A stretch of DNA of 64,000 nt from Ulvibacterium sp. GTDB lineage: Bacteria; Bacteroidota; Bacteroidia; Flavobacteriales; Flavobacteriaceae. Numbering within the stretch: position 1 is the first letter of the stretch; every line of letters begins with the position of its first letter. The notes beneath the pieces were generated by a model. That model saw only the letters and a program-made list of their open reading frames with translations. It made no database searches and was not told the origin of the DNA. This document shows, piece after piece, positions 44,456-53,569 of the stretch. The position numbers were made by a program, and so were the translations under genes. The stretch covers positions 682,001-746,000 of the forward strand of contig NZ_JANQOO010000017.1 of the NCBI RefSeq assembly GCF_028285715.1, read 5' to 3'.

Positions 44456-47400
44456 ATGAAATTCAGTCACATTTTTATCCAAAGACCCATATTCGCAGCG
44501 GTGCTCAGCATCTTGATCGTAATCGTGGGAGGATTGGCATACGTTTCCTTGCCAGTATCACAATTTCCCGATGTTGCACCACCAACCGTTCAAGTAGTAG
44601 CCGCATATCCCGGGGCTAACGCCCAAACCCTTTCAGAAACCGTTGCCACTCCCCTGGAACAGGAAATCAACGGTGTTGAGGGAATGATTTACATGACCTC
44701 CCAATCTTCTGCGGATGGCTTGGTTACCCTTCAGGTAGCCTTTGAACTAGGAACTGATTTGGACCGCGCCCAAGTCCAGGTACAGAACAGGGTGGCCATA
44801 GCCGAACCTCGATTACCGGAATCAGTCCGTAGGTTGGGAATTACCACCAACAAGGTATCCCCTGATATTTTATTGGTGGTAAATATGTATTCTCCCAATA
44901 AAACCTATGACCAGACTTACATTGGCAACTATGCTACTTTGCAGATGATCGATCAAATAGCCCGTATCAAGGGGGTTGGCGACATCCAAATCTTTGGTGC
45001 CGCTGAATATGCCATGCGCATTTGGTTAGATCCCGATAGAATTGCCAATTTGGATATGACCGCGGGCGAAGTGGTAGCGGCCCTAAGGGCACAGAACGTT
45101 CAAATTGCCAGTGGTACCCTAAACACTCTACCGTCCGGAAGCCAATCCGCTTTTGAAATCAATATCCAGACCCAAGGAAAACTGGTTACTCAAGAGCAGT
45201 TCGAGAATATCATCATAAAAGCAGAGGAAAACGGTCGAATCGTTCAGCTCAAAGACGTCGGTCGTGTGGAGTTGGGCGCCCAAAACTATGCCACCAAAGG
45301 GTATTTGGGAAAAGACCCGGCCATTGCCATGCCCATCTACCAACAGCCTGGTGGCAATGCACTTGAAACTGCCGCAGCCATCCAAGATAAAGTAGCGGAG
45401 CTTTCAGAGAATTTTCCTGAGGACCTGGAATACAAAATTGCCTATAACCCCACAGAATTTGTACAAAAATCAGTTGACGAGGTATACCATACCATTTTTG
45501 AGGCGATTTTACTTGTTGTATTCGTAATACTGCTCTTCTTGCAATCTTGGCGGGCAGCGATAATCCCCATCTTGGCCATCCCCGTCTCCTTAATCGGAAC
45601 ATTTGCCGTAATGCAGGGGTTGGGATTCTCCTTGAACAACCTCACCTTATTCGGATTGGTATTGGCCATTGGTATTGTGGTTGACGATGCCATCGTAGTG
45701 GTAGAAAACATGGAACGCTACCTGGCCCAGGGGCTATCTCCAAAAGAGGCGGCGCGCAAGACCATGGATGAAGTCGGTGGTGCCTTGGTCGCTATTGGAT
45801 TGGTACTTATTGCAGTATTCATCCCTACAACATTTCTTGAGGGGATATCCGGGCAGTTCTACAAACAATTTGGGTTGACCATTGCAGTAGCAACAGCTAT
45901 CTCAGTTTTTGTATCGCTTACCTTAAGTCCTGCATTGGCCGCATTATTAATGCGTCATGAAGCTCATGACGAACAGAAAAGAACACCTTGGTTATTACGG
46001 CCTTTCAAATTTGTAGGTGACGGTTTCAATCGATTCATGGATGGATTGTCCATTCGATATGGGAAGGCTGTTAGCAAATTGGTCAGAACCGGGTCTATGG
46101 TAATGTTAATCTATGGAGGACTTATTGCTCTTACCGGCTTTGAGTTCAATAGGGTTCCCAGTGGATTTGTGCCTGCCATGGATCAACAATATTTTATTAC
46201 GGCAATTCAACTGCCCCCAGGCTCTTCATTAAGCAGAACGGATAAAGTGGTACAAGATGCTATAGACACCCTATTGGAGGTTGACGGGGTTGCCAATACA
46301 GTATCCTTTACCGGTTTCGATGGGGCATCCTTTACCAATGCCTCCAATGCCGCGGCGATTTTCGTTACGCTGGAGGACTTTGATATAAGAACCCAAAAAG
46401 GAATTGGTTATGAGGATTTGCTGGGTACCCTCCGGGCAAAAATGGCAGAGGTTGATGACGCTTTTGTAGTAGTTATCCCTCCCCCATCTGTCCGTGGTAT
46501 TGGTAACGCAGGTGGATTTCGAATGATGGTCCAGGATAGGGCCAATCTAGGTAACGAAACCTTATTGAATGCCACCTATGAGCTAGCTGCCGCTGCCAAT
46601 CAGGACACTAAACTTAATAGTGTGTTTACATTCTTCAATAACCAGACTCCACAATTGTATCTGGATATTGACCGTGTAAAAGCAGAACAATTGGGTATCG
46701 ATGTCGCTGAGGTATTTCAATCCTTGGAAGTGTATCTAGGGTCGGCTTTTGTGAACGAATTCAACTATTTGGGAAGAACCTACCAGGTAACTGCCCAAGC
46801 AGATGCCCCCAATAGGTTGACACCGGATGACATTTCGCGAATTAAAGTGAGAAACCAAAATGGAGACATGGTGCCATTAGGAACCATCAGCACCCAAAAA
46901 GACATCGCCGGACCCAATAGAATTCCAAGATTCAACCTATATCCATCCGCATCTTTGGTCGGGGACATTGCGCCAGGCTACAGCACAGGACAGGCTTTGG
47001 ATAGAATGGAAGAATTGGCCGCCGACATTTTGCCCCAAGGGATTTCTTTTGAGTGGACCGAAATGGCCTATCAGCAAAAACAAACGGGAAATACCGCGGG
47101 AATCGCCTTCCTTCTCGCCGTGGTCTTTGTATTCTTGCTTTTGGCCGCCCAGTTTGAAAGTTTGGTTCTTCCATTGGCCGTTATCTTTATTGTACCAATG
47201 GTACTTTTATCGGCCATGATAGGTATCGACCTAGCAGGATTGGACAACAACATTATGGTGCAAATTGGTTTGGTGGTTCTTGTAGGTCTTGCCAGTAAAA
47301 ATGCCATCTTAATTGTGGAGTTCGCAAAACAGTTAGAGGACCAGGGGAATGATTTGAGAACGGCCGTCATCGAAGCTTCCAAATTACGCTTACGTCCTAT

Positions 47401-47638
47401 TTTAATGACCGCCATGGCCTTTATTCTGGGAGTAGTACCCTTGGCCATTGCGACCGGTGCCGGTGCCGAACTAAGAAATGCCTTGGGCATTGCAGTTTTC
47501 AGCGGAATGCTCGGGGTTACTGTATTCGGAATTTTCTTGACACCGGTGTTCTATTATCTAGGAAGAAAATGGACCACCAAAACCAAAAAGATCGATGCAA
47601 CTGACACAACACGTCATCAAATCCAAGCAGCACTCTAA
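44456..47638 (+). CDS. RND multidrug efflux permease (HAE1 type)
   Basis: The product has 1060 residues from MKFSHIFIQRPIFAAVLS; the track start 16 codons earlier is unlikely because the pump family begins with KFSHIFIQRPIFA. Twelve helices and two large porter loops are present. The proton relay is visible in helix 4 (VLAIGIVVDDAIVVVENMER, Asp pair). The C-terminal half contains GLASKNAILIVEFAKQ. It exports hydrophobic or amphipathic compounds, and the AraC-regulated neighbourhood suggests solvents, dyes or phenolics. The 22 nt before its ATG are identical to those before the channel gene. Confidence 0.96.
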   Translation: MKFSHIFIQRPIFAAVLSILIVIVGGLAYVSLPVSQFPDVAPPTVQVVAAYPGANAQTLSETVATPLEQEINGVEGMIYMTSQSSADGLVTLQVAFELGTDLDRAQVQVQNRVAIAEPRLPESVRRLGITTNKVSPDILLVVNMYSPNKTYDQTYIGNYATLQMIDQIARIKGVGDIQIFGAAEYAMRIWLDPDRIANLDMTAGEVVAALRAQNVQIASGTLNTLPSGSQSAFEINIQTQGKLVTQEQFENIIIKAEENGRIVQLKDVGRVELGAQNYATKGYLGKDPAIAMPIYQQPGGNALETAAAIQDKVAELSENFPEDLEYKIAYNPTEFVQKSVDEVYHTIFEAILLVVFVILLFLQSWRAAIIPILAIPVSLIGTFAVMQGLGFSLNNLTLFGLVLAIGIVVDDAIVVVENMERYLAQGLSPKEAARKTMDEVGGALVAIGLVLIAVFIPTTFLEGISGQFYKQFGLTIAVATAISVFVSLTLSPALAALLMRHEAHDEQKRTPWLLRPFKFVGDGFNRFMDGLSIRYGKAVSKLVRTGSMVMLIYGGLIALTGFEFNRVPSGFVPAMDQQYFITAIQLPPGSSLSRTDKVVQDAIDTLLEVDGVANTVSFTGFDGASFTNASNAAAIFVTLEDFDIRTQKGIGYEDLLGTLRAKMAEVDDAFVVVIPPPSVRGIGNAGGFRMMVQDRANLGNETLLNATYELAAAANQDTKLNSVFTFFNNQTPQLYLDIDRVKAEQLGIDVAEVFQSLEVYLGSAFVNEFNYLGRTYQVTAQADAPNRLTPDDISRIKVRNQNGDMVPLGTISTQKDIAGPNRIPRFNLYPSASLVGDIAPGYSTGQALDRMEELAADILPQGISFEWTEMAYQQKQTGNTAGIAFLLAVVFVFLLLAAQFESLVLPLAVIFIVPMVLLSAMIGIDLAGLDNNIMVQIGLVVLVGLASKNAILIVEFAKQLEDQGNDLRTAVIEASKLRLRPILMTAMAFILGVVPLAIATGAGAELRNALGIAVFSGMLGVTVFGIFLTPVFYYLGRKWTTKTKKIDATDTTRHQIQAAL

Positions 47639-47649
47639 CATATTAGATT

Positions 47650-47707
47650 TTGGTCAAAAGATGGGTGTTTTTGGTTACCCCGGAACACCCATTCGGACCG
47701 AACTTTG
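47650..47707 (+). promoter_or_regulatory. Double-repeat promoter P2 (outer-membrane channel)
   Basis: TTGGTCAAAA and TTGGTTACCC are 21 bp apart, and GAACTTTG, a TAnnTTTG-like box, begins 29 bp after the second. It gives the channel gene its own promoter inside the operon. The box overlaps the track start of the ORF. Confidence 0.75.
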
Positions 47708-47731
47708 AGAACGAATAAAAAAATAGAAATC

Positions 47732-49201
47732 ATGAAAAATCTAACACTAATAACAGTACTATCCCTAATACTGGTTTCCTGTGGAATTACCAAAAGGGAT
47801 TTTGAAGTCAACCCAAAAACTGAAGTTGATGAAAATTACCTGGAAAATGTAACTGACCATGCCGCTTTTGAAGAATCACAAGGTCAAATAGTAACCGAAT
47901 GGTGGTCAGAATTTAACGATCCCGTTCTGGATACCTTGATCCAAAAAGCACAACGGCACAATTTGGACATCAATGCAGCTATTGCCAACTTCCATGCTTC
48001 ACGTGCGGTATTGAAAGGGACAAAATTGGACCGATTGCCAACAGTAACCGCGAATGGCAATGTTACCCGAACCCGTTTGGGCGAAAATATTTTTGTTCCC
48101 GGGGCCAATCCTACATTCACCACCTACAATGGAAGTTTTGATGCGTTCTGGGAAACGGATGTGTTTGGCAGGGTCTCCAATAGAATTAAAGGCGCTTATG
48201 CCAGTCAGCAATCTGCGCTTGCCGATGTGCAAGGGGTATATGTGAGCATTTTTGCAGAAGTGGCCCGAAACTATATGGAATTCCGTGGCGCCCAGTACCA
48301 ATTGGACATTGCACAACGTAACTTGAGCGGACAGCAAGCCACCTATGACTTGACAGTTCGGTTAAAGGATGCCGGAACAAGCAATAGTTTGGATGTTTCC
48401 CGTGCCTTGGCGCAGTTGGAGAATACGCGTGCCACCATTCCCCCATTAAAGGCCAGAATTGCGGCACTAAAAAACAGCTTGAGCGTTTTAATCGGGGAGG
48501 TCCCCGGAAATTTGGACGGAACCGTCATAAACAAAAAGCCGCTGCCTAGTCTACCACTTTCTGTGAGCCTGGGAAACATTACCGATTTATTACGAAGACG
48601 TCCTGATGTAAAACAAGTGGAAGCCCAATTACAAGAGCAAATAGCGCGTTATAATCTTTCCGTGGCGGAACTTTATCCCAATATTCAATTTGGGGGATCT
48701 ATAGGTTTCTCTGCAGTAGATTTCTCCAACTTCGGAAGTAACCCATCCTTTACCTGGAGCATTATCCCGAACGTAAGTTGGGCCGCTTTTAATCTAGGTC
48801 GAGTGAAACAACAAATCAATCAGAACGATGCCTTGACGCTAGCTGCTCTGCAATATTACGAAAAGACCGTTTTAGAAGCACTGGAGGAAATCAGCACGGC
48901 GATGACCAATTATACCAACGAACTGGAACGTAGGGAAACCTTACGAAAATCCTCGATTGCCAGCGCCGAGGCGGCCGGAATTGCAAAAAGACGATTTAAT
49001 GCGGGCTTGGATAGTTTTATAGATTACCTCAGTGCGGACAACACACTGTTGTTGGCAGAAAATCAATTGGCCATTAGCGAGATTGCTTCCGCCACATCCC
49101 TGATAGCCATTTACAAAGCCCTAGGAGGAGGATGGGAAATCATTTCGGAGGAAAAATTGGATAAACAATTTAAGAGTATGAAATTAGCAGAATCCAAATA
49201 A
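47732..49201 (+). CDS. Outer-membrane efflux lipoprotein (TolC/NodT family)
   Basis: The product has 489 residues from MKNLTLITVLSLILVSCG, a clean lipobox. The track ORF starts nine codons earlier at a TTG inside the P2 -7 box and is rejected. The two long coiled repeats characteristic of this family are present (QSQGQIVTEWWSEFNDPVLDTLIQKAQ, and RRPDVKQVEAQLQEQIARYNLSVAELYPNIQFGGSIG), ending in a helix rich in Ala. It forms the trimeric outer-membrane duct for the pump above. It has its own regulated promoter in addition to any read-through. Confidence 0.94.
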   Translation: MKNLTLITVLSLILVSCGITKRDFEVNPKTEVDENYLENVTDHAAFEESQGQIVTEWWSEFNDPVLDTLIQKAQRHNLDINAAIANFHASRAVLKGTKLDRLPTVTANGNVTRTRLGENIFVPGANPTFTTYNGSFDAFWETDVFGRVSNRIKGAYASQQSALADVQGVYVSIFAEVARNYMEFRGAQYQLDIAQRNLSGQQATYDLTVRLKDAGTSNSLDVSRALAQLENTRATIPPLKARIAALKNSLSVLIGEVPGNLDGTVINKKPLPSLPLSVSLGNITDLLRRRPDVKQVEAQLQEQIARYNLSVAELYPNIQFGGSIGFSAVDFSNFGSNPSFTWSIIPNVSWAAFNLGRVKQQINQNDALTLAALQYYEKTVLEALEEISTAMTNYTNELERRETLRKSSIASAEAAGIAKRRFNAGLDSFIDYLSADNTLLLAENQLAISEIASATSLIAIYKALGGGWEIISEEKLDKQFKSMKLAESK

Positions 49202-49234
49202 CAACACACAACGGTTTTGGTGTTGGATAGAACG

Positions 49235-49266
49235 GCGACCTTTCAGTAATGGAGGTCGCTGTTTTT
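49235..49266 (+). terminator. Rho-independent terminator after the channel gene
   Basis: GCGACCT and AGGTCGC form a 7 bp stem with a 12 nt loop, followed by TGTTTTTATT. It closes the efflux operon before the first AraC gene. Confidence 0.8.
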
Positions 49267-49296
49267 ATTTAAAATGAAGTATTTTTATTAAAAACT

Positions 49297-50199
49297 ATGT
49301 CCTCCCAGAAAATATATCATTCCATATCGGAATTTTTCAATTCCATTAATTTGGAAATTGAACAGGATTTTGATTTTACCATTCACAGTCTAGACAAACT
49401 CCATGGGGAGAAGGCCATTTCATCCCCCTTTTTTAGGACAAATTACGTAGCCTTCTTGCTCATAGCATCGGGCAAGGGACATTATACCATAGATGAGCAT
49501 TGGTTTGAATTAAAACCGAGATCCTTTTACTTCACACTTCCTGGACATTTAAAATCATTCACCATTGAGGAAAACTGGCAGGGGTATATGCTAACATTTT
49601 CCATGGAGTTTTTACGGTCCAACTATCCTGGCAATGTCGATCAGGATTTTCCATTTTTACTAAAGGAAACCGTTCCCGTGATGTATCTTCGCCAGCAGGA
49701 TTACCAGAGGATTAACAGGTTATGCGAGGTATTCATTCAAGAGTACAATGGAAATTCCACGTTTAAAAAAAGAATAGTGGCCAACCAATTGGTTACCTTT
49801 CTATTCCAAACCAAAGAATTACTACTGTCCCACCAAGCAACTATTTCTTTGGCAAACCGCCCAACGGAAATTGCAAAATCTTTTCAGGCTGCATTGAATA
49901 AGAACCTTTTGGATATTACAAAAGGTAATGCGGAATACATCTGGAACGTGCAGGACTATGCCAACAAACTTACAATGCACCCCAATTACTTGAGTACAAT
50001 CATTAAATCCCAAACAGGCAAAACGGTGAAACAATGGATCGATGAACGAATCATTTCCGAGGCAAAATCCCTATTGAACAATACGGACCTGTCCGTTGCT
50101 CAAATTACCTACCGCCTAACTTTTGAAGATCCCTCCAATTTTTCCAGGTTTTTCAAGAAAAAAACAGGACTTACTCCTGCAAAATACCGTACTTCTTAG
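49297..50199 (+). CDS. AraC-family regulator 1
   Basis: The product has 300 residues. An N-terminal cupin-like ligand domain (about residues 1-180, RTNYVAFLLIASGKGHYTIDEHWFEL) is followed by the double helix-turn-helix (NVQDYANKLTMHPNYLSTIIKSQTGKTVKQWID and SVAQITYRLTFEDPSNFSRFFKKKTGLTPAKYR). It likely activates the SDR gene downstream and possibly others. Its ATG lies right behind an AT-rich TATTTTTA, and no repeat-type site precedes it, so it does not seem autoregulated in that way. It resembles the three other AraC proteins in this region. Confidence 0.93.
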   Translation: MSSQKIYHSISEFFNSINLEIEQDFDFTIHSLDKLHGEKAISSPFFRTNYVAFLLIASGKGHYTIDEHWFELKPRSFYFTLPGHLKSFTIEENWQGYMLTFSMEFLRSNYPGNVDQDFPFLLKETVPVMYLRQQDYQRINRLCEVFIQEYNGNSTFKKRIVANQLVTFLFQTKELLLSHQATISLANRPTEIAKSFQAALNKNLLDITKGNAEYIWNVQDYANKLTMHPNYLSTIIKSQTGKTVKQWIDERIISEAKSLLNNTDLSVAQITYRLTFEDPSNFSRFFKKKTGLTPAKYRTS

Positions 50200-50202
50200 A
50201 AA

Positions 50203-50260
50203 GTGACCATAAAACCTTAAAAAGTGACCTAATACGGCCCTGCCCTTTATTGGAGATTTG
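50203..50260 (+). promoter_or_regulatory. Double-repeat promoter P3 (SDR1), variant motif
   Basis: The repeats are GTGACCATAA and GTGACCTAAT, 21 bp apart, with a GAGATTTG box beginning 29 bp after the second. Geometry is the same as in the other sites but the bases differ (GTGACC for TTGGTC), which suggests a different regulator, most likely the adjacent AraC1. Confidence 0.7.
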
Positions 50261-50308
50261 TAGTGTATTTAAAAAACAAATCATTATTCACTTTAAAATC
50301 TTAGTAAA

Positions 50309-51067
50309 ATGGAAACTTTAAATCAAACGTTAAAAGGAAAGGTAGCAATCGTAACAGGCGCGTCCAAAAATTTGGGTGCGGAAACCGCTTATTACTTAGG
50401 AAATGTTGGAGCTAACGTCATTGTACATTACTTCAGTGACAATAGCAAGGAAGAAGCATCCCAAGTTGTGGGAAAAATAAAGTCTTCAGGAAGCGATGCC
50501 AAACTGGTACAGGCCGACTTAAGAAGGGTATCGGAAATAAAACGTCTATTTGATGAAACTGAAAACACTTTTGGCAAAGTAGACATTGTAGTAAACACCG
50601 CAGGGACCATGCTCAAAAAACCCGCCTCCGAGGTTACCGAAGAAGAATATGACCAAATGTTCAACATCCACGCCAAATCTGCCTTTTTTGTCCTTGGCGA
50701 GGCAGCCAAGCGTGTAAAAGATGGTGGACGTATCGTAAACATCTCTACCACACTTACCTCGGTCACCACTGGTTTTTACTCTGTATATGCGGGCGCCAAA
50801 GCCGCCTCTGAGCAATTTGTGAAAATGGTGGCCAAGGAAATCGGTTCCAGGGGAATCACGGTAAACTCCATAGCGCCCGGACCATTGAATACCTCTTTCT
50901 TCTACCCTGTGGAAAATGAACATTCGGTTGATTTTTTAAAACACATGTCCGTACAGAACCGATTGGGGGAAATCTCCGACGTGTTGCCCGCCATTCAATT
51001 TTTGACCAGTCCTGAAGCGGGTTGGGTAACCGCTCAATCCATTCGAGTAAATGGAGGCATGTTTTAA
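50309..51067 (+). CDS. Short-chain dehydrogenase/reductase 1
   Basis: The product (252 residues) is an NAD(P)-dependent oxidoreductase of the classical SDR fold. The cofactor motif is VTGASKNLGAETAYYLG, NTAG stands in place of the usual NNAG, catalytic Ser lies in VNISTTLTS, and Tyr and Lys in YAGAKAASEQF. The substrate is unknown. It sits under promoter P3, between AraC1 and AraC2, and is followed by a terminator, so it is a single-gene unit. Reduction of a reactive carbonyl is the likeliest role from the setting. Confidence 0.93.
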   Translation: METLNQTLKGKVAIVTGASKNLGAETAYYLGNVGANVIVHYFSDNSKEEASQVVGKIKSSGSDAKLVQADLRRVSEIKRLFDETENTFGKVDIVVNTAGTMLKKPASEVTEEEYDQMFNIHAKSAFFVLGEAAKRVKDGGRIVNISTTLTSVTTGFYSVYAGAKAASEQFVKMVAKEIGSRGITVNSIAPGPLNTSFFYPVENEHSVDFLKHMSVQNRLGEISDVLPAIQFLTSPEAGWVTAQSIRVNGGMF

Positions 51068-51084
51068 ACTTTTTGAGACTCGAT

Positions 51085-51123
51085 AAAAAAAGCAACTTCC
51101 ATACAATGGAGGTTGCTTTTTTT
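51085..51123. terminator. Hairpin terminator after SDR1
   Basis: AAAAAGCAACTTCCAT and ATGGAGGTTGCTTTTTT form a long stem with a 3 nt loop and one G-T pair. A and T runs flank it. Confidence 0.8.
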
Positions 51124-51136
51124 ATGCCAAAAGTAA

Positions 51137-51144
51137 TATCTTGC
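51137..51144 (+). promoter_or_regulatory. -7-like box (TATCTTGC) of AraC regulator 2
   Basis: The box begins 12 bp before the GTG start, so the transcript probably begins at or near that codon. AraC regulator 3 shows the same spacing. Confidence 0.45.
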
Positions 51145-51148
51145 CGCA

Positions 51149-52054
51149 GTGAAAATTGATGGTATCCATACTCTATCTACAATTCAGGAGTACTTTGACT
51201 TCATCAATTTCAAATGCCCTGTTTTCAATGGTTTTGCTATCGGGAGATTAGAGGAATCTGCAAAGGTGATCCCCCAGGTAATGCCTCCGTACCGCAAGCG
51301 ATTTTTCAAAATCATGCTCATATTAAGTGGTGAAATCGATATGCGCAACAATGACAACGAAGGACATTTGAAAACCAATACGTTGTTCTTTTCAGGCGAG
51401 GGACATATTCAATCTTGGGAAAGTATCGCCCCTATGAGCGGATTTGTCCTTTATTTCACCTCGGATTTTTATGCGACGGTTCACAAGAAGAATAAGCTGC
51501 ACTCTGATTTTCCCTTTTTTACACAAAATGCTTCCATGAACATAGCCATTTCCGAAAAAGAGAGTGAGCACTTAAAACGCACTTGTGAAAACATCGTTAC
51601 CCTATCCGAACAACCCTTATCCAACAAAGAGGACATTTTTCGTTCCTATTTGAACATTGTATTGCTGGAATCGAAGAATTTATATGAGGAAAAAATAGGT
51701 ACCAATGCTGTAGTGCAAGATTCGGATAAACGCATTCTTAATAGGTACAACCAGCTGATCGAGCAACAGTATGGCACTACCAAGGAAGATGTGCTCAAAA
51801 CCGTTCAAGAATTTGCGGATGGCCTATCCATACATCCTACGCACTTGAATTATGTGGTGAAAAGTCTTACCGGTAATACCGCATTGCAGCTGGTTCACAA
51901 TAGAAAACTTCAAGAAGCCAAATCACTCTTATTCCAAACTTCCAAAACGGTAAGCGAAATTGCCTACGACCTCCACTTTGATAATCCCACCCATTTTGTT
52001 CGCTTTGTAAAGAAGAAAACCGGTAAGACGCCTCTTCAATTGCGCAATACTTAA
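51149..52054 (+). CDS. AraC-family regulator 2
   Basis: The product has 301 residues, starting at GTG ([18 protein letters not shown]). The N-terminal cupin-like sensor spans about residues 20-170 ([20 protein letters not shown]), and the two helix-turn-helix units are [32 protein letters not shown] and [33 protein letters not shown]. It probably controls the SnoaL-AKR1 unit right downstream through P4, and possibly other sites of the same motif. The -7-like box ends only a few bases before the GTG. Confidence 0.93.
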   Translation: MKIDGIHTLSTIQEYFDFINFKCPVFNGFAIGRLEESAKVIPQVMPPYRKRFFKIMLILSGEIDMRNNDNEGHLKTNTLFFSGEGHIQSWESIAPMSGFVLYFTSDFYATVHKKNKLHSDFPFFTQNASMNIAISEKESEHLKRTCENIVTLSEQPLSNKEDIFRSYLNIVLLESKNLYEEKIGTNAVVQDSDKRILNRYNQLIEQQYGTTKEDVLKTVQEFADGLSIHPTHLNYVVKSLTGNTALQLVHNRKLQEAKSLLFQTSKTVSEIAYDLHFDNPTHFVRFVKKKTGKTPLQLRNT

Positions 52055-52056
52055 AA

Positions 52057-52114
52057 TTGGTCATTTCGTCTTGTTAATTGGTTTATTCCGCGGCTCGTAT
52101 CACAGGTACATTTA
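52057..52114 (+). promoter_or_regulatory. Double-repeat promoter P4 (SnoaL-AKR1)
   Basis: TTGGTCATTT and TTGGTTTATT are 21 bp apart, and TACATTTA begins 29 bp after the second. The first repeat lies three bases after the AraC2 stop codon. Confidence 0.8.
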
Positions 52115-52147
52115 CCGTGAATTCTTTTAACAATAAAAAATCAAAAA

Positions 52148-52570
52148 ATGGCAACTGCAATTAAAAACAACAAGGAAGTTTTAAAGAGACTTATTGATGA
52201 GGCCTTTAACAACAGAAATTTAGATGTTCTGGATGAAGTTCTCCATCCAGATTTTGTAAACCATCAAGAGGTTTTTCCGCTCAAGGCCAAAAAAGGACCT
52301 GAAGTATTCAGAGGGTTGTATTCTATTTTTTTCCAAATCTTTTCCGATGTAAAAGCAGATTATACACACATTATTTCCGAAGATGATTATATAATGGCAA
52401 GAGATTTCATTACCGGAACCAATGACGGAGAAATCAATGGAAACCCTGCAACGCATAAGAAAGTGAAGTTTGAGGTATTCCACTTATATCGTTTACAAAA
52501 TGGTAAACTCATTGAAAGATGGGGCCTCACCGACGACTTAAGCTTATTAAAGCAACTTGAGGCCAAATAA
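52148..52570 (+). CDS. SnoaL-like ester cyclase family protein
   Basis: The product has 140 residues of the alpha+beta SnoaL/NTF2-like fold: an N-terminal helix (LKRLIDEAFNNRNLDVLDEVLHPDFVNHQ) and a cone of strands (FHLYRLQNGKLIERWGLTDD). Relatives cyclise or modify polyketides, or bind small hydrophobic molecules; catalytic residues cannot be fixed by eye. It begins 34 bp after the P4 -7 box and lies 11 bp before AKR1, so the two form one unit. Confidence 0.88.
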   Translation: MATAIKNNKEVLKRLIDEAFNNRNLDVLDEVLHPDFVNHQEVFPLKAKKGPEVFRGLYSIFFQIFSDVKADYTHIISEDDYIMARDFITGTNDGEINGNPATHKKVKFEVFHLYRLQNGKLIERWGLTDDLSLLKQLEAK

Positions 52571-52581
52571 AACAGGGAAAT

Positions 52582-53421
52582 ATGAGAGTTTTGGCACAAA
52601 ATAATACCTACCAACTGGGAGGAGATATTGAAGTCAATCGTCTTGGCTATGGGGCTTTAAAGACAACAGGCCCCGGAGGTTATGGACAACCCAAGGACAA
52701 AGAAGGGATAGTAAAGTTATTAAGAAAAATCCACGGTTTGGGAATTAACTTCATTGATACGGCAGACAGTTATGGTCCTTTTATCTCCGAGGAGTTAATT
52801 GCCGAGGCCCTGCATCCATATCATAAAAATACCGTAATTGCCACCAAAGTAGGGTACGAACGCCCCAATGGCAATTGGGTCGTCAACAACGACCCAAAAC
52901 GGATGCGAAATGCTCTGGAAGGGAGTTTGAAACGATTAAAAGTTGAACAGATCTACCTATACCAGCTGCATCGTATTGATGCCAAAATTCCATTACCGGA
53001 ACAAATTGGATTTCTTACAGAGGTTCAAAGGGAAGGACTCATACAACATATTGGACTATCTGAAGTCAATATGCAACAACTACAAGAGGCAATGGACTAT
53101 GCATCCATTGCAAGTGTACAGAACCAGTACAGCTATGGGAACCGAAAGTGGGCCGATGTATTGGAATTTACAGCTCAGCATAATATTGCCTTCTTGCCAT
53201 GGTACCCGTTAGACGCAGGGAGTATATACGGTAGGCAAAAGTTGGAGGTTATTGCAACAAAATATGGTTTTAGTTCACATCAAATTGCGCTTGCCTGGCT
53301 CTTGCACCATTCCAACAACATCATTGCCATTCCGGGAACTTCCAACCCAATACATTTAGAGGAGAATCTAGTAGCGGGGCACATTCCACTTACAAAACAG
53401 GATATGGAATTCTTGGGCTGA
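52582..53421 (+). CDS. Aldo-keto reductase 1
   Basis: The product (279 residues) is an NADPH-dependent carbonyl reductase of the TIM-barrel AKR fold. Catalytic residues appear in order: Asp and Tyr in FIDTADSYG, Lys in IATKVGYE, His in YQLHRID. The cofactor end IAIPGTSNPIHLEENL is present. It is a paralogue of AKR2 at 60.0 kb; both are followed by a copy of a small membrane protein. Its place behind SnoaL under P4 fits aldehyde or quinone clearance. Confidence 0.92.
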   Translation: MRVLAQNNTYQLGGDIEVNRLGYGALKTTGPGGYGQPKDKEGIVKLLRKIHGLGINFIDTADSYGPFISEELIAEALHPYHKNTVIATKVGYERPNGNWVVNNDPKRMRNALEGSLKRLKVEQIYLYQLHRIDAKIPLPEQIGFLTEVQREGLIQHIGLSEVNMQQLQEAMDYASIASVQNQYSYGNRKWADVLEFTAQHNIAFLPWYPLDAGSIYGRQKLEVIATKYGFSSHQIALAWLLHHSNNIIAIPGTSNPIHLEENLVAGHIPLTKQDMEFLG

Positions 53422-53476
53422 ACCCTAAAATGGATATCGCAAACCTTGTTGAAGTATTATATTTGAGCCTAGGATT

Positions 53477-53534
53477 TTGGTCATTATTCCCTTGAATTTG
53501 GTTTCGTATAGCCCAGTTTCCGAATGTACTTTTG
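53477..53534 (+). promoter_or_regulatory. Double-repeat promoter P5 (64-residue membrane protein, cupin)
   Basis: TTGGTCATTA and TTGGTTTCGT are 21 bp apart, and an exact TAnnTTTG (TACTTTTG) begins 29 bp after the second. The track ORF of 95 residues begins inside this site, which rules out its upstream start. Confidence 0.85.
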
Positions 53535-53569
53535 TCCCATATACATACAGGAATTTAAAATTACTAGTG

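Noticed and set aside
53477-53569. Upstream extension of the small membrane-protein ORF in the track
   Set aside because: The extension runs across the P5 repeats and -7 box; the ATG after the promoter gives the same start as the duplicated copy.
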